NCBI RefSeq assembly: GCF_008080435.1
Contig: NZ_VRKN01000002.1
Coordinates: 372,001 to 436,000 of the forward strand
Reading direction: 5' to 3'
Source: Enterobacter asburiae
GTDB lineage: Bacteria > Pseudomonadota > Gammaproteobacteria > Enterobacterales > Enterobacteriaceae
Length of the DNA: 64,000 nt
This document shows, piece by piece, positions 34,764 to 58,032 of this stretch. A program made the translations under genes and the position numbers. Position 1 is the stretch's first letter. Each line of letters opens with the position of its first letter. The notes below the pieces were generated by a model that saw only the letters and a program-made list of their open reading frames with translations, was not told the DNA's origin and ran no database searches.

Positions 34764-35776
34764 TACTTACGCCCCGCCGCCAGCAATTTGTCTAACTCAC
34801 CGCCGCTGGCAAAATGCGTTTTCATCACATCAGGCCAGGTGCCGAAATGGTCTTCCACGCGGAACAGCGCGGTCTGCGGGAATTTGTCTTTCAGTTTGTT
34901 CATCACGTCCGGGTTATTCACGCGGTAGTAGTAATCGGTAATGATGGTCTGGGCCTGCGGGCTGTACATGTAGTTGAGATAGGCTTTTGCCGCTTTCTCG
35001 GTACCATTTGCCTGCACGTTTTTATCCACCCACGCTACCGGGAACTCGGCCAGGATGTTGGTTTTCGGGATAACGACCTCGAAGCCCTGCGCTTCATACT
35101 GTTTGCGGATGTTATTCACTTCCGATTCAAAGCTTATCAGCACATCGCCGAGACCACGTTCTGCGAAGGTCGTGGTCGCCCCACGGCCGCCGGTATCAAA
35201 CACTTCGACGTTTTTCAGGAACTGGGTCATGAACTGCTCGGTTTTGGCTTTATCGTTGCCGTCAGCCTTGTCCGCCGCACCCCACGCCGCCAGATAGGTA
35301 TAACGTGCGTTACCGGAGGTTTTTGGGTTCGGGAAAATCAGCTTCACGTCGGAACGTACCAGGTCGCTCCAGTCGTGGATATTCTTCGGGTTGCCCTTAC
35401 GCACCAGGAAGCCCATGGTGGAATAGAACGGGGAGCTGTTGTTCGGCAGACGGCTCTGCCAGTCCGCCGGGAGCAGCTTGCCTTTGTCGTGCAGGATCTG
35501 CACGTCAGTCACCTGGTTATAGGTCACCACATCCGCTTTCAGGCCCTGCAGGATCGCCAGCGCCTGTTTGGATGAACCGGCGTGAGACTGCTTGATGGTC
35601 AGCTTGTCGCCGTTATTGTCTTTCGCCCACTGCTGCTCGAACGGTGGATTAAGGGCGGCAAACAGCTCGCGGGAGACGTCATACGAACTGTTTAACAGTT
35701 CAGTCGCCTGCGCCTGTGCCACCAGCAGTAAACCTGCCAGCGCCAGAGTTCCTTTTTTCAGTACAGTAACGGCCAT
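34763..35776 (-). CDS. cysP: Thiosulfate/sulfate-binding protein CysP
   Basis: Periplasmic receptor of the sulfate/thiosulfate ABC importer, 337 residues. The signal peptide is [24 protein letters not shown], cleaved after AQA. The binding-protein region contains [13 protein letters not shown] and SHAGSSKQA, the conserved oxyanion-binding loops of the sulfate-binding family. It is the first gene of cysPTWA(M), expected to be activated by CysB; a palindrome at 35797-35815 is a candidate site. In K-12 ucpA, the murQP genes and yfeW lie upstream; here yfeX comes next. Confidence 0.97.
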   Translation of the reverse strand: MAVTVLKKGTLALAGLLLVAQAQATELLNSSYDVSRELFAALNPPFEQQWAKDNNGDKLTIKQSHAGSSKQALAILQGLKADVVTYNQVTDVQILHDKGKLLPADWQSRLPNNSSPFYSTMGFLVRKGNPKNIHDWSDLVRSDVKLIFPNPKTSGNARYTYLAAWGAADKADGNDKAKTEQFMTQFLKNVEVFDTGGRGATTTFAERGLGDVLISFESEVNNIRKQYEAQGFEVVIPKTNILAEFPVAWVDKNVQANGTEKAAKAYLNYMYSPQAQTIITDYYYRVNNPDVMNKLKDKFPQTALFRVEDHFGTWPDVMKTHFASGGELDKLLAAGRK

Positions 35777-35796
35777 TGCGCACCCTTATAAATGTG

Positions 35797-35815
35797 ATGA
35801 CTATCTTATAGTCAT
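35797..35815. promoter_or_regulatory. Perfect palindrome upstream of cysP
   Basis: ATGACTAT / ATAGTCAT, 8-bp arms with a 3-nt centre, 20 nt before the cysP start codon. It could be part of a CysB-binding region or overlap the promoter. Assignment to a factor is not established from sequence. Confidence 0.45.
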
Positions 35816-35910
35816 AATATTTATAACGAGGACGAAAGGAGTAACGGTTTTATATACCGTTTGGTGATTTAGAAGCAGAAAAGGGAATAAGGGGTGCGGC
35901 CTGATGCCCT

Positions 35911-35946
35911 CACCCCGGCCCTCTCCCACAGGGAGAGGGAGAAAGG
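35911..35946. repeat. Intergenic hairpin repeat between yfeX and cysP
   Basis: CCCTCTCCC / GGGAGAGGG (35919-35939) with loop ACA, preceded by CTCACCCCGG. This is a recurrent intergenic repeat type of Enterobacter-like genomes; the same arms form the glk terminator at 1647. No T-run follows, so it may act as a 3'-end protector of yfeX mRNA. Confidence 0.6.
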
Positions 35947-35949
35947 CTA

Positions 35950-36888
<939 letters not shown>

Positions 36889-36941
36889 TGATGGCGAGTA
36901 TTATACCCGGATTTCAGCGAGGCGGTTTGTTCAGGCGCAAA

Positions 36942-37517
36942 TTACTGCTTCCAGAGTATTTTGCTCACTTTCCAGCTCTTGAGCGTGTCGTCAGACGGCA
37001 TCAACCCTTCCGGGCCGCTCCAGGTTCCGGTGAAGACATAGCTGATGTGCTGGCTGCCTTCAGCCTTACATTCCACCGCGACCTTGTCGTCAGACGGCAG
37101 GCTGGTGCAATTGCCAAAGGCCTGCTTATAAAGTTCGCTAAACGGGGTGCCCACTTTCACACCGCTCGCCGTCGGAATATCTTCATCCATCACGGCAATT
37201 CGGTTTACCGTGCCTTTATCACCGTTGATCACCAGCGCCAGCTTGTCGCCCTTCAGCGCTTCGTAATAGCGAACAATATTGCCATTCTCCGTTTTCATGC
37301 CGCTGCGCAGGCGGTAATCGCTGCTGAGCGCATCCTGAATAGCATTCTGATCCAGCGCCGTCGCGGCGGTAATTTTCCCCACGCCCTGCTCGGTTACTTC
37401 TGTTGATGAGCCAAACCAGTTCCACGGATACGCAGCGGACCAGTTAATGGAGGAGAGCGTCGAACAGCCGGTCAATGCCAGCGGGAGAGCGCATAAAAGT
37501 AAACGCAGCGATTTCAT
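36942..37517 (-). CDS. yfeY: YfeY, sigma-E-regulon lipoprotein
   Basis: Predicted outer-membrane-anchored lipoprotein, 191 residues. The signal peptide MKSLRLLLCALPLALTGC ends in the lipobox LTGC; the mature protein starts at Cys18. In E. coli the gene is in the RpoE envelope-stress regulon, and its function is unknown (DUF1131). The next residues (Ser-Thr) after Cys favour outer-membrane sorting rather than inner-membrane retention. Confidence 0.93.
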   Translation of the reverse strand: MKSLRLLLCALPLALTGCSTLSSINWSAAYPWNWFGSSTEVTEQGVGKITAATALDQNAIQDALSSDYRLRSGMKTENGNIVRYYEALKGDKLALVINGDKGTVNRIAVMDEDIPTASGVKVGTPFSELYKQAFGNCTSLPSDDKVAVECKAEGSQHISYVFTGTWSGPEGLMPSDDTLKSWKVSKILWKQ

Positions 37518-37580
37518 TGAAACGTCCTTTCTTGTTAAATCAACGCTTGTTGGAGTACGACATCGGCAAAAAGTGCCGGA

Positions 37581-38030
37581 TTAATCATCCTGATGCGCAA
37601 AACAGGCGCGAAGACGCGGGTTGGTCAGCAGCCACAGCAGGGCCACAATATCGGCAACCACCAGCGCAACGCCGGTGCCCGTCAGCGGTTCACCGTACCA
37701 CCAGAGTACCGGCTGCCAGAAGAGCAGCGCAACCTGGGCGAGGATCAGCAGCCAGCGAAGCGCGCGCCAAAAACGTGGGATCGCATGCCGTCGTCCGCTG
37801 CACAAAAAAGCGACCACTGCGGGTACGCCCGGCAATAAGCCGAGCCAGAAGGCATCGTGATCCGGATAAAAGAGATTCAGCAGCGTGTCGCCCTGCCCGC
37901 GCGACGCGGCGGCCATCACAAACAGCACCCAGGTCCGGGCCTGCAGCAGCAGAACGCACCAGAATAAAAAGGGCAGCCTGACGCGGCCCTGCGCGTCATA
38001 ATCTGCCGGATGGATCTCAGTACTCTTCAT
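37581..38030 (-). CDS. yfeZ: YfeZ, DUF2919 inner-membrane protein
   Basis: Small membrane protein of 149 residues and unknown function, with four hydrophobic segments (about 20-42, 60-77, 88-106, 116-133) between charged loops. It matches recalled YfeZ size and place. Its first 14 nt overlap the ypeA end, so the two genes are translationally linked. Confidence 0.88.
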   Translation of the reverse strand: MKSTEIHPADYDAQGRVRLPFLFWCVLLLQARTWVLFVMAAASRGQGDTLLNLFYPDHDAFWLGLLPGVPAVVAFLCSGRRHAIPRFWRALRWLLILAQVALLFWQPVLWWYGEPLTGTGVALVVADIVALLWLLTNPRLRACFAHQDD

Positions 38031-38442
38031 CTTCGATCAGACGCTTTCCTAAACTCAGCACGTCAGCGTGTTCATAGCCCAGACGCTCATACATGCCCAG
38101 CACCACGTCGTTATCTTCCCGCACCATAATCTGGATTTTTGGGCAGCCACGGGCGATCAGCTTCTTCTCGAGCCGGTTCAGCAGCGCATTGGCGATGCCG
38201 CGGCCACGGTATTCCGGGTGGACGCCCAGATAATAGGCCGAGCCGCGGTGGCCGTCGTAACCGCCCATTACCGTCCCCACAACCTCGCCACTAACTTCCG
38301 CGACCAGAAACAGACTGACGTCGTGATTCACCTTACGTTCGATATCCATTTCCGGATCGTTCCACGGACGCAGCAGATCGCAGCGCTCCCAAAGGGTGAT
38401 CACCTCTTCGAAATCTTCCTGGCGAAAAACGCGTATCTCCAT
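38017..38442 (-). CDS. ypeA: GNAT-family acetyltransferase YpeA
   Basis: Predicted N-acetyltransferase, 141 residues as in E. coli. The acetyl-CoA-binding motif is [21 protein letters not shown]. The start at [10 protein letters not shown] matches the homologue; the open frame extends 21 codons further. The substrate is unknown. Operon with yfeZ. Confidence 0.93.
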   Translation of the reverse strand: MEIRVFRQEDFEEVITLWERCDLLRPWNDPEMDIERKVNHDVSLFLVAEVSGEVVGTVMGGYDGHRGSAYYLGVHPEYRGRGIANALLNRLEKKLIARGCPKIQIMVREDNDVVLGMYERLGYEHADVLSLGKRLIEDEEY

Positions 38443-38654
38443 GGTCTTAACCGCCTTTTCGGGTTTAAAAACAGTGATTATGGCGCGAAGCACGCCTTTA
38501 GCCAATAACCGGGGAAAATCTCGCCAAAATTTGGCATAATGTCACTTTGTCACGTATTGAAATGAAAAGTAAAACAATTCTCAATATGGACTGTCGTAAC
38601 GGGAAACACGATACGATATAACACCAGGACCCCATTTTTTAGTATTCAGGCCGC

Positions 38655-40429
<1,775 letters not shown>

Positions 40430-40434
40430 CTGCA

Positions 40435-40499
40435 GGATGGCGCTGCGCTTATCCGGCCTACTCAACCGTAGGTCGGGTAAGCGAACGCGCCACCCGACA
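40435..40499. repeat. BIME between hemF and maeB
   Basis: Two REP-like palindromes in opposite orientation: 40435-40461 (GGATGGCGCTGCGCTTATCC then GGCCTAC) and 40468-40499 (GTAGGTCGGGTAAGCGAACG then CGCCACCCGACA). It lies at a convergent gene junction where K-12 carries the eut operon. Confidence 0.85.
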
Positions 40500-40507
40500 C
40501 ACAGCGA

Positions 40508-42787
40508 TTACAGAGGCTGCGTCTGCGCCTCAACCACCGCCAGCGCCACCATGTTCACGATACGGCGCACAGAGGCAATCGGCGTTAACACATGCACCGG
40601 TTTCGCCACGCCCATCAGTACCGGTCCTACGGTCACCCCTTCAGAGCTGGAGACGCGCAGCAGGTTATAGCTGATACGCGCCGCTTCCACGTTCGGCATA
40701 ATCAGTATGTTGGCCGATCCCTTCAGCGGGCTGTCCGGCATACGTTCGTTACGGATGCTCTCCACCAGCGCGGCATCGCCGTGCATTTCCCCGTCAATCA
40801 TCAGCTCCGGCGCACGCTCGCGCACCAGCTCCAGCGTCTGACGCATTTTGCAGGCCGCCGCGGATTTAGACGAACCAAAGTTAGAGTGCGACAGCAGCGC
40901 TACCTTCGGCTCAATACCAAAGCGACGCACGGTCTCGGCGGCCATCAGGGTGATCTCCGCCAGTTCGTCCGGGGTCGGATCGTCGTTAACATAGGTATCA
41001 GCAATAAAGGTATTGCCGCTCGGCAGCAGCAGCGCGTTCATCGCCCCGGCGGTATGCACGCCGTCGCGATAGCCGAAGATCTCCTGCACCACGCTAAAGT
41101 GCTCGTGATAATCGCCGATGGTGCCGCAGATCAGCGCATCCGCCTCGCCGCGATGAACCATGATCGCGCCGATCACCGTCGTGTTGCTGATCACCGCTTT
41201 CTGCGCCTGCTCCTGGGTGATCCCCCGGCGCTTCATGATCGCGTAGTATTCGCTCCAGTACTCTTTGAAGCGCGGATCGGATTCGTTGTTCACAATCTCG
41301 AAGTCGACGCCCGGCTTGATCTGCAGGCCCAGCTTCTGAATGCGCATCTCAATCACGCTCGGACGACCAATCAGAATCGGTTTCGCCAGGCCTAAGGTGA
41401 TCAGCTCCTGGGTGGCGTGCAGCACGCGCGCCTCTTCCCCTTCCGCCAGCACCACGCGCTTCGCGTCGGCGCGCGCCTGGGAGAAGATCGGCTTCATGAA
41501 CAGGTTCGTTTTATAGACAAACTCGGTGAGCTTATCGACGTAAGCGTCGAAATCGTGAATCGGACGCGTCGCCACGCCGGAGTCCATCGCCGCTTTGGCC
41601 ACCGCTGGGGCAATTTTGACAATCAGACGCGGATCAAACGGTTTTGGAATGATGTAGTCCGGGCCGAAGCTCAGATCCTGATCGCCGTAGGCTGAGGCAA
41701 CCACTTCACTCTGCTCGGCGTGGGCCAGCTCCGCGATGGCGTGAACGGCGGCAAGCTTCATCTCTTCGTTGATCGCCGTTGCGCCGACGTCCAGCGCACC
41801 GCGGAAGATGAACGGGAAGCAGAGCACGTTGTTGACCTGGTTCGGGTAGTCAGAACGACCGGTACAGATAATGGCGTCTTCGCGCACCGCTTTCGCCAGC
41901 GGCGGCAGGATTTCCGGCTCCGGGTTCGCCAGGGCCAGGATCATTGGCGCACGCGCCATCTTCTTCACCATCTCCTGGGTCAACACTTTCGGACCCGAGC
42001 AGCCGAGGAAGATATCCGCGCCGTCGATTACGTCGTCCAGGGTACGTTTACCGTCGTCGTCGACAGCATACGCCGCTTTGGTTTCAGCCATGTTCGGCTC
42101 ACGGTCTTTATAGATAACGCCTTTGGAGTCGCAGACCACAATGTTGTGTTTCTGCATCCCCAGCGCCACCAGCAGGTTCATACAGGCGATGGCCGCGGCG
42201 CCTGCGCCAGAAACCACCATGCGCACGTCGGAGAGATTTTTCTCTACCACACGCAGGCCGTTCAGAATCGCGGCGGTGCTGATAATCGCGGTTCCGTGCT
42301 GGTCATCATGGAACACGGGAATGTTCATACGCTCGCGCAGCTTCTGCTCGATATAGAAACATTCCGGCGCTTTAATGTCTTCCAGGTTGATCCCGCCGAA
42401 GGTCGGCTCCAGCGCGGCCACCACGTTGATGAATTTGTCAGGATCGAGTTCATCCACCTCGATATCGAACACGTCGATACCGGCGAATTTCTTGAACAGT
42501 ACCCCCTTCCCTTCCATCACCGGCTTACCGGCCAGCGCACCGATGTTGCCCAGCCCCAGCACCGCCGTGCCGTTAGAGATCACGGCGACAAGGTTGCCAC
42601 GCGCGGTGTATTTGTAGGCCGCCAGCGGGTCTTTTTCGATTTCCAGACACGGGGCTGCTACACCCGGCGAATAGGCCAGCGCCAGATCGCGCTGGGTTGC
42701 CAGCGGCTTGGTTGGGGAGACCTGGATTTTTCCCGGGACAGGAAACTCGTGAAAATCGAGGGCACTCTGTTTTAACTGATCGTCCAT
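40508..42787 (-). CDS. maeB: NADP-dependent malic enzyme MaeB
   Basis: Oxidative decarboxylation of malate to pyruvate with NADPH; 759 residues. The N-terminal malic-enzyme domain (1-430) has the catalytic Tyr/Lys regions ([11 protein letters not shown]), the metal site [12 protein letters not shown] and FHDDQHGTA, and the NADP loop [16 protein letters not shown]. The C-terminal ~330 residues are a phosphotransacetylase-like regulatory domain. AAGGAA precedes the ATG. Divergent from talA. Confidence 0.98.
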   Translation of the reverse strand: MDDQLKQSALDFHEFPVPGKIQVSPTKPLATQRDLALAYSPGVAAPCLEIEKDPLAAYKYTARGNLVAVISNGTAVLGLGNIGALAGKPVMEGKGVLFKKFAGIDVFDIEVDELDPDKFINVVAALEPTFGGINLEDIKAPECFYIEQKLRERMNIPVFHDDQHGTAIISTAAILNGLRVVEKNLSDVRMVVSGAGAAAIACMNLLVALGMQKHNIVVCDSKGVIYKDREPNMAETKAAYAVDDDGKRTLDDVIDGADIFLGCSGPKVLTQEMVKKMARAPMILALANPEPEILPPLAKAVREDAIICTGRSDYPNQVNNVLCFPFIFRGALDVGATAINEEMKLAAVHAIAELAHAEQSEVVASAYGDQDLSFGPDYIIPKPFDPRLIVKIAPAVAKAAMDSGVATRPIHDFDAYVDKLTEFVYKTNLFMKPIFSQARADAKRVVLAEGEEARVLHATQELITLGLAKPILIGRPSVIEMRIQKLGLQIKPGVDFEIVNNESDPRFKEYWSEYYAIMKRRGITQEQAQKAVISNTTVIGAIMVHRGEADALICGTIGDYHEHFSVVQEIFGYRDGVHTAGAMNALLLPSGNTFIADTYVNDDPTPDELAEITLMAAETVRRFGIEPKVALLSHSNFGSSKSAAACKMRQTLELVRERAPELMIDGEMHGDAALVESIRNERMPDSPLKGSANILIMPNVEAARISYNLLRVSSSEGVTVGPVLMGVAKPVHVLTPIASVRRIVNMVALAVVEAQTQPL

Positions 42788-42942
42788 CTTGTTATTCCTT
42801 TTACGTATCGGTCAGATAGTATCGCCGCAGGACAGCGCATAAACTTTGAAGGCTGCCAAACTCTCACCATCACACATTAAAAATTGTTATCAATTTATAA
42901 CAGCCATGTTACCCGTCTCAAAAGCAATGCCTCCCCCGTCTG

Positions 42943-42949
42943 CTATGCT
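42943..42949 (+). promoter_or_regulatory. Possible sigma-S -10 element of talA-tktB
   Basis: CTATGCT, with C at the -13 position, resembles the extended -10 favoured by RpoS. talA and tktB are stationary-phase genes in E. coli. It lies 85 nt before the talA start codon. Confidence 0.4.
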
Positions 42950-43033
42950 TTTTTGTTAAGTCCATCATGATTTTCCCAGAAGTGTGAACTAACGCACTCA
43001 TCTAACTCTTTTATTTCCAAGGAGTAATCATTT

Positions 43034-43984
43034 ATGAACCAGCTAGACGGCATCAAAAAATTTACCACCGTGGTTGCAGACAGCGGCGATATCGAGTCGA
43101 TTCGCCACTATCAGCCGGAGGATGCGACCACCAACCCTTCGCTGCTCCTCAAAGCGGCGGGGCTTGCCCATTTTAGTCATCTGATTGATGACGCCATTGC
43201 CTACGGTAAACAGCGCGGAAAAACGCAGGAGCAGCAGGTCGCCGAAGCCAGCGACAAGCTGGCGGTTAATTTTGGTGCGGAAATTCTTAAAAGCATCCCG
43301 GGACGCGTCTCGACCGAAGTCGACGCCCGCCTCTCGTTCGATAAAGAAAAGAGCATTAATAAGGCGCGTCGTCTGGTGGAGCTCTACCAGGAGCAGGGGA
43401 TCGATAAATCACGCATTCTGATCAAACTCGCCTCCACCTGGGAAGGTATCCGCGCGGCAGAGGTACTGGAAAAAGAGGGCATCCACTGCAACCTGACGCT
43501 GCTGTTCTCGTTTGCCCAGGCGCGCGCCTGCGCTGAAGCGGGCGTGTTCCTTGTCTCGCCGTTTGTCGGGCGCATCTACGACTGGTATCAGGCAAAACAG
43601 CCGATGGATCCGTACGTGGTGGATGAGGACCCGGGCGTGAAGTCGGTCCGTAATATCTACGATTATTACAAGCAGCACCGCTACGAAACCATCGTTATGG
43701 GGGCCAGCTTCCGCCGCACCGAGCAGATCCTCGCCCTGGCGGGCTGCGACCGTCTGACCATCTCCCCTAACCTGCTCAAAGAATTACAGGACAAAGAAGA
43801 GACGGTGGTCCGCAAGCTGGTGCCGACCTCCACCGCTCTGCCAAAACCGAAAGCCATGACCGAAGCGGAGTTCCGCTGGGAGCACAATCAGGACGCCATG
43901 GCCGTGGAAAAACTGGCGGAAGGTATCCGCCTGTTCGCCGTCGACCAGCGCAAACTTGAAGATCTTCTCGCCGCCAAACTTTAA
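43034..43984 (+). CDS. talA: Transaldolase A
   Basis: Non-oxidative pentose phosphate pathway enzyme moving a dihydroxyacetone unit between sugar phosphates; 316 residues. The Schiff-base Lys131 is in [11 protein letters not shown]; the N-terminal signature is [13 protein letters not shown]. It is 19 nt upstream of tktB in the same transcript, the stationary-phase pair (talA-tktB) distinct from talB and tktA. Confidence 0.97.
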   Translation: MNQLDGIKKFTTVVADSGDIESIRHYQPEDATTNPSLLLKAAGLAHFSHLIDDAIAYGKQRGKTQEQQVAEASDKLAVNFGAEILKSIPGRVSTEVDARLSFDKEKSINKARRLVELYQEQGIDKSRILIKLASTWEGIRAAEVLEKEGIHCNLTLLFSFAQARACAEAGVFLVSPFVGRIYDWYQAKQPMDPYVVDEDPGVKSVRNIYDYYKQHRYETIVMGASFRRTEQILALAGCDRLTISPNLLKELQDKEETVVRKLVPTSTALPKPKAMTEAEFRWEHNQDAMAVEKLAEGIRLFAVDQRKLEDLLAAKL

Positions 43985-44003
43985 CCTTGCCACGGAGTGA
44001 ACT

Positions 44004-45992
44004 ATGTCCCGTAAAGAGCTAGCCAATGCCATTCGCGCCCTCAGCATGGATGCCGTGCAGAAAGCCAATTCCGGCCACCCCGGCGCGCCAATGGGCATGG
44101 CTGATATTGCCGAAGTGTTGTGGAACGACTTTCTGAAGCACAACCCCAATGACCCCGCCTGGTACGATCGCGACCGCTTTATTCTCTCCAACGGTCACGC
44201 CTCCATGCTGCTCTACAGCCTGCTGCACCTTTCCGGCTACGATCTACCGCTTGAGGAGCTGAAAAACTTCCGCCAGCTGCACTCCAAAACGCCGGGTCAC
44301 CCGGAGATTGGCTATACGCCAGGGGTGGAAACCACCACCGGGCCGCTCGGTCAGGGGCTGGCAAATGCGGTAGGGCTGGCGATTGCCGAACGCACGCTGG
44401 CGGCGCAGTTTAACCAGCCGGGCCATGAGATTGTCGACCACTATACCTACGTATTTATGGGTGACGGCTGCCTGATGGAGGGGATCTCCCACGAGGTCTG
44501 CTCCCTGGCGGGCACGCTGGGGCTCGGCAAGCTGATTGGCTTCTACGATCACAACGGCATCTCCATCGACGGGGAGACCGAAGGCTGGTTTACCGACGAC
44601 ACGGCAAAACGCTTTGAAGCCTATCACTGGCACGTGGTGCATGAGATCGACGGCCACGACCCTGAGGCGGTGAAAAAAGCGATTCAGGAAGCGCAAAGCG
44701 TGAAGGACAAACCGTCCCTGATTATCTGTCGCACGGTCATCGGCTTCGGCTCGCCGAACAAGGCGGGCAAAGAAGAGGCGCACGGCGCGGCGCTGGGTGA
44801 AGAAGAAGTGGCGCTGACCCGCCAGAAGCTGGGCTGGAAATACCCGCCATTTGAGATCCCGAAAGAGATCTACAGAGCCTGGGATGCCCGCGAAGACGGT
44901 GAGAAAGCCCAGCACGTCTGGAACGAAAAATTTGCCGCCTATAAAAAAGCGTATCCGGAACTCGCCGCCGAGTTCTCCCGCCGTATGAGCGGCGGTCTGC
45001 CGGAAGACTGGAACGACAAAACCCAGGCGCTAATCGAAAACCTGCAGTCCAACCCGGCGAAAATTGCCACCCGTAAGGCGTCGCAAAACACCCTGAACGC
45101 AATCGGCCCGATTCTGCCCGAGCTGCTGGGTGGTTCGGCGGATCTGGCACCGAGTAACCTGACTATCTGGTCCGGCTCAAAATCGCTCAAAGAGGACATC
45201 GCCGGGAACTACATCCACTACGGCGTGCGCGAGTTCGGGATGACCGCCATTGCCAACGGCATCGCCCATCACGGCGGGTTTGTGCCGTACACCGCCACCT
45301 TCCTGATGTTTGTCGAATATGCCCGTAACGCGGCGCGCATGGCGGCCTTAATGAAGGCGCGGCAGATTATGGTCTACACCCATGACTCCATCGGGCTGGG
45401 GGAAGACGGGCCCACGCACCAGGCGGTAGAACAGCTGGCGAGCCTGCGCCTGACGCCGAACTTCAGCACCTGGCGTCCGTGCGATCAGGTCGAAGCGGCG
45501 GTGGGCTGGAAGCTGGCGGTGGAACGCCACAATGGCCCAACGGCATTAATTCTGTCACGCCAGAATCTGGCGCAGATTGAGCGTACCCCGGAGCAGGTGA
45601 AAAATATCGCCCGCGGCGGCTACATCCTGAAAGACAGCGGCGGCAAGCCGGACGTGATCCTGATTGCGACCGGTTCCGAGGTGGAAATCACGGTGAAAGC
45701 GGCGGAGAAACTGACCGCCGAAGGTCACGCGGTGCGCGTGGTCTCCCTGCCTTCCACGGATATTTTTGACGCCCAGGATGAGACGTACCGGGAATCGGTG
45801 CTGCCTTCAAACGTCGCGGCGCGCGTGGCGGTGGAAGCCGGTATCGCCGACTACTGGTACAAGTATGTCGGGCTCAAAGGGGCGATTGTTGGCATGCGGA
45901 GCTACGGTGAGTCCGCCCCTGCCGATAAGCTGTTCCCGTACTTCGGCTTTACCGTTGAGAACGTCGTTGAGAAGGCGTTGAGCGTGATTTAG
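44004..45992 (+). CDS. tktB: Transketolase 2
   Basis: Thiamine-diphosphate enzyme moving two-carbon units in the pentose phosphate pathway, 662 residues (about five fewer than E. coli at the C-terminus). N-terminal ThDP/Mg motif MGDGCLMEG, His-rich active-site loops [10 protein letters not shown] and SNGHASML, and pyrimidine-domain RQNLAQ are intact. GGAG precedes the start 19 nt after talA. Followed by a REP element and a terminator. Confidence 0.97.
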   Translation: MSRKELANAIRALSMDAVQKANSGHPGAPMGMADIAEVLWNDFLKHNPNDPAWYDRDRFILSNGHASMLLYSLLHLSGYDLPLEELKNFRQLHSKTPGHPEIGYTPGVETTTGPLGQGLANAVGLAIAERTLAAQFNQPGHEIVDHYTYVFMGDGCLMEGISHEVCSLAGTLGLGKLIGFYDHNGISIDGETEGWFTDDTAKRFEAYHWHVVHEIDGHDPEAVKKAIQEAQSVKDKPSLIICRTVIGFGSPNKAGKEEAHGAALGEEEVALTRQKLGWKYPPFEIPKEIYRAWDAREDGEKAQHVWNEKFAAYKKAYPELAAEFSRRMSGGLPEDWNDKTQALIENLQSNPAKIATRKASQNTLNAIGPILPELLGGSADLAPSNLTIWSGSKSLKEDIAGNYIHYGVREFGMTAIANGIAHHGGFVPYTATFLMFVEYARNAARMAALMKARQIMVYTHDSIGLGEDGPTHQAVEQLASLRLTPNFSTWRPCDQVEAAVGWKLAVERHNGPTALILSRQNLAQIERTPEQVKNIARGGYILKDSGGKPDVILIATGSEVEITVKAAEKLTAEGHAVRVVSLPSTDIFDAQDETYRESVLPSNVAARVAVEAGIADYWYKYVGLKGAIVGMRSYGESAPADKLFPYFGFTVENVVEKALSVI

Positions 45993-46005
45993 TGCGGCCT
46001 GCGTT

Positions 46006-46036
46006 GCCGGGTGGCGCTGTCGCTTACCCGGCCTAC
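46006..46036. repeat. REP-like element downstream of tktB
   Basis: Palindrome GCCGGGTGGCGCTGTCGCTT then ACCCGGCCTAC. Nearly the same sequence recurs at 56165-56195, so near-identical copies flank the ygjH-ebg-ygj block. Confidence 0.85.
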
Positions 46037-46043
46037 AAAAATC

Positions 46044-46064
46044 GGGTGGCTTTGTCACCCTTTT

Positions 46065-46066
<2 letters not shown>
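46044..46066. terminator. Terminator between tktB and ygjH
   Basis: Stem GGGTGGC / GTCACCC (one G-U pair), loop TTT, then TTTTTT. Convergent junction; its T-run includes the ygjH stop. Confidence 0.75.
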
Positions 46067-46406
<340 letters not shown>

Positions 46407-46424
46407 TTAGTAAAATTTTACTAA
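46407..46424. promoter_or_regulatory. EbgR-type operator, ygjH-ebgR gap
   Basis: Perfect 18-bp palindrome TTAGTAAAATTTTACTAA. A further half-site TTAGTAAAA lies at 46465-46473, nearer ebgR. The same half-sites occur before ebgA, which fits self-regulation by the LacI-type EbgR. Confidence 0.75.
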
Positions 46425-46464
46425 ATACTAGCACGCAATTTGCCGGAAGCAATGGGCAGGATAT

Positions 46465-47518
<1,054 letters not shown>

Positions 47519-47538
47519 ATCCTCTCAGCACATCCTCT

Positions 47539-47562
47539 GCCGGGCATGCCCGGCTTTTTTTT
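47539..47562 (+). terminator. Terminator of ebgR
   Basis: Stem GCCGGG / CCCGGC around CATG, followed by eight T's. Separates ebgR from ebgA. Confidence 0.92.
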
Positions 47563-47571
47563 ATTTCGTGA

Positions 47572-56144
<8,573 letters not shown>

Positions 56145-56164
56145 CCAGGGGTGCGGTCTGCATT

Positions 56165-56222
56165 GCCGGGTGGCGCTATCGCTTACCCGGCCTACAAAAC
56201 CATCGCGCCAGGCCACCCGGCA
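56165..56222. repeat. BIME between ygjK and ypfG
   Basis: REP-like palindrome at 56165-56195 (GCCGGGTGGCGCTATCGCTT then ACCCGGCCTAC), followed by a partial opposite copy (CCAGGCCACCCGGC). It differs from the tktB-side copy at 46006 by one base over the 31 nt. Confidence 0.85.
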
Positions 56223-56227
56223 AAAAA

Positions 56228-57280
56228 CTACCGCGTGATCCACAGCGTGGGCCAGGCATCTGGCCCGTTCCAGTTGTCGCAGCTGGGCTCCTCGGCATAA
56301 CGCACCAGGCGGAAACGTTGGCCGTCAAAACGCCAGCGCGTCTGGATCCCACAATCACCCATACCGCGCCCCAGCGCGAGCGTTGTCAGCTCGCGCGTCT
56401 TCTCATCGAAACTGGCGTTCATCAACTCCATTTCACTGCCGTCGCTTGACGGCGTAAACGGCAGACGCAGCCTGACGCTCCGGGCGTTGAACGGTTTTTT
56501 ACGTGATACCAGCCACGCCAGATCGACCGTGTTATAGGCCCCCGCCTCACAGCTGACGATCAGCAGCGCTTTGTCATCCGTTAACGCGGTGACGCGTACT
56601 TCCCGGCGGTTAGGATCCAGCGAGCACTGGCTGCTGTTCATCCGTCCGGTACCATAGTCCAGCAGGTCGTTGAGTTCGGCGTGGGAAAGTGGCGTCGGGG
56701 TCGGGTTGACGACCGCCACCTTTTTTAAGGCGGGAGCAGGCGGAACGCTCAACGGAGGATCGTCACCTTTCTTAATCCAGGCGGTTTCGCTGCCGACGCG
56801 CTTTTGCTGCGCATCAATGAACAGCAGCGCGGCTTTCAGACCGCTCAGTGAAATGACCTGCTTACCGCCGCGCAGGGTCAGGGTCTTCCCTTCCTGGATG
56901 TTTTTCAGAAAGGCGGTGATGGTGGCCGCATCGTCCGTTTTCAGATGCCAGGGCGTGAGCTGCCAGTGCTGTTTGTCCAGCTTCAGGGGAACGTTATCCA
57001 GCAGCAGCCGGGGTGCAATCTCTGGCTCTTTGACCGAGGGCGTATCAAGACCGCCGAGATCGATACGCAGCGTGGCATCCGTTTTCGCCCCGGCGCTTCG
57101 GGTGAGCGTCATGACCAGACCACGGTGTTCACCCGTGTTGCGTGCAAGGCAAAAGTTCTGGTTATTGCAGGTCACCTGCCAGTCAGAGAAGGCTTGCTGG
57201 GCAGGTGCAGCCCGCACCTGCGGCGCGATGAGCACACAAAACAGGTAAAACAAAAAGACGCTGTAGCGCATGAATGACAC
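56228..57280 (-). CDS. ypfG: YpfG, DUF1176 exported protein
   Basis: Exported protein of 350 residues and unknown function. The signal peptide is MSFMRYSVFLFYLFCVLIAPQVRA, cleaved after VRA. The mature DUF1176 domain starts AFSDWQVTCNNQNFCLARN; several Cys residues (TCNNQNFC, SSQCSLD, SCEAG, GDCGIQ, PSCDNW) probably form disulfides in the periplasm. In E. coli ypfG also lies between tktB and nudK, so this is the right flank of the inserted ebg/ygj block. Confidence 0.88.
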   Translation of the reverse strand: MSFMRYSVFLFYLFCVLIAPQVRAAPAQQAFSDWQVTCNNQNFCLARNTGEHRGLVMTLTRSAGAKTDATLRIDLGGLDTPSVKEPEIAPRLLLDNVPLKLDKQHWQLTPWHLKTDDAATITAFLKNIQEGKTLTLRGGKQVISLSGLKAALLFIDAQQKRVGSETAWIKKGDDPPLSVPPAPALKKVAVVNPTPTPLSHAELNDLLDYGTGRMNSSQCSLDPNRREVRVTALTDDKALLIVSCEAGAYNTVDLAWLVSRKKPFNARSVRLRLPFTPSSDGSEMELMNASFDEKTRELTTLALGRGMGDCGIQTRWRFDGQRFRLVRYAEEPSCDNWNGPDAWPTLWITR

Positions 57281-57372
57281 AATCCCGGAACGAAAACGCT
57301 TAACTGGGCAGTATCTTCGTGTTCCCGCCGGGGTTGCTCAATCGGATTTATCAGATATACCCGAAAAACACA

Positions 57373-57966
57373 CTACATCCGTTCAAAAGCAGTGTTCATT
57401 AACCCGGTTGTCTGTAAATACTGCAGTAATATCACTGCCTTACCATCCCTGATTTCGCCTGAACGCATCATCTCCAGCGCCCGGGAAAAAGGAAGCTCCA
57501 GCACTTCGATATCTTCATCCTCAACGCCACCGCCCCGGTGAGTGCGCTGCGCGTCGCTGTATTCCGCAATAAAGAAATGGACGAGCTCCGTCACGCCGCC
57601 CGGTGACATAAACAGCTCGAAGACCTTTTTGACCTCGCCCACTTCGAAACCGGTTTCTTCTACGGCCTCTTTGCGGATACAAACTTCCGGCTCATCATCA
57701 TCGAGCAGACCCGCGCAGGTTTCAATCAGACGTCCGTCGAGGTTGCCATTGACCCATGTCGCCACCCTGAACTGACGGATCAGCACCACGCTCTGCTTTT
57801 CACGGTTATAGAGCAGAATGGTTGCTCCGTTTCCGCGGTCATAGACCTCGCGTTTGTGGCGGATCACTTCACCGTTGTTACGTGTAAGATCATAGGTGAT
57901 GTTACGCAGGACAAAGTAGTTTTCAGAGAGAATTTTGTCTTTGATAACGTCAATTTTCAGGGTCAT
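57373..57966 (-). CDS. nudK: Nudix hydrolase NudK (GDP-mannose pyrophosphatase)
   Basis: Hydrolyses GDP-mannose to GMP and mannose 1-phosphate. It has 197 residues, a few more than E. coli NudK (191) owing to the C-terminal tail. The Nudix box runs from [20 protein letters not shown] to GFEVGEV, with the REAVEETG-type core (here KEAVEETG). The start is at [11 protein letters not shown], six codons inside the longest open frame. It is 66 nt downstream of aegA on the same strand. Confidence 0.94.
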   Translation of the reverse strand: MTLKIDVIKDKILSENYFVLRNITYDLTRNNGEVIRHKREVYDRGNGATILLYNREKQSVVLIRQFRVATWVNGNLDGRLIETCAGLLDDDEPEVCIRKEAVEETGFEVGEVKKVFELFMSPGGVTELVHFFIAEYSDAQRTHRGGGVEDEDIEVLELPFSRALEMMRSGEIRDGKAVILLQYLQTTGLMNTAFERM

Positions 57967-58032
57967 ACGGGCTCCACGACACAATGAGTCGTCCTATACT
58001 ACGCCGCGAATCCCGCTTTGTCGCCCGCCGGT

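Noticed and set aside
41720..42775. 351-codon open frame antisense to maeB
   Set aside because: Composition (His, Arg, Val rich) is typical of the reverse strand of a GC-rich gene; maeB is certain.
57270..57452. 60-codon plus-strand open frame between ypfG and nudK
   Set aside because: No ribosome site or recognisable protein, and it overlaps the nudK 3' end; composition looks non-coding.
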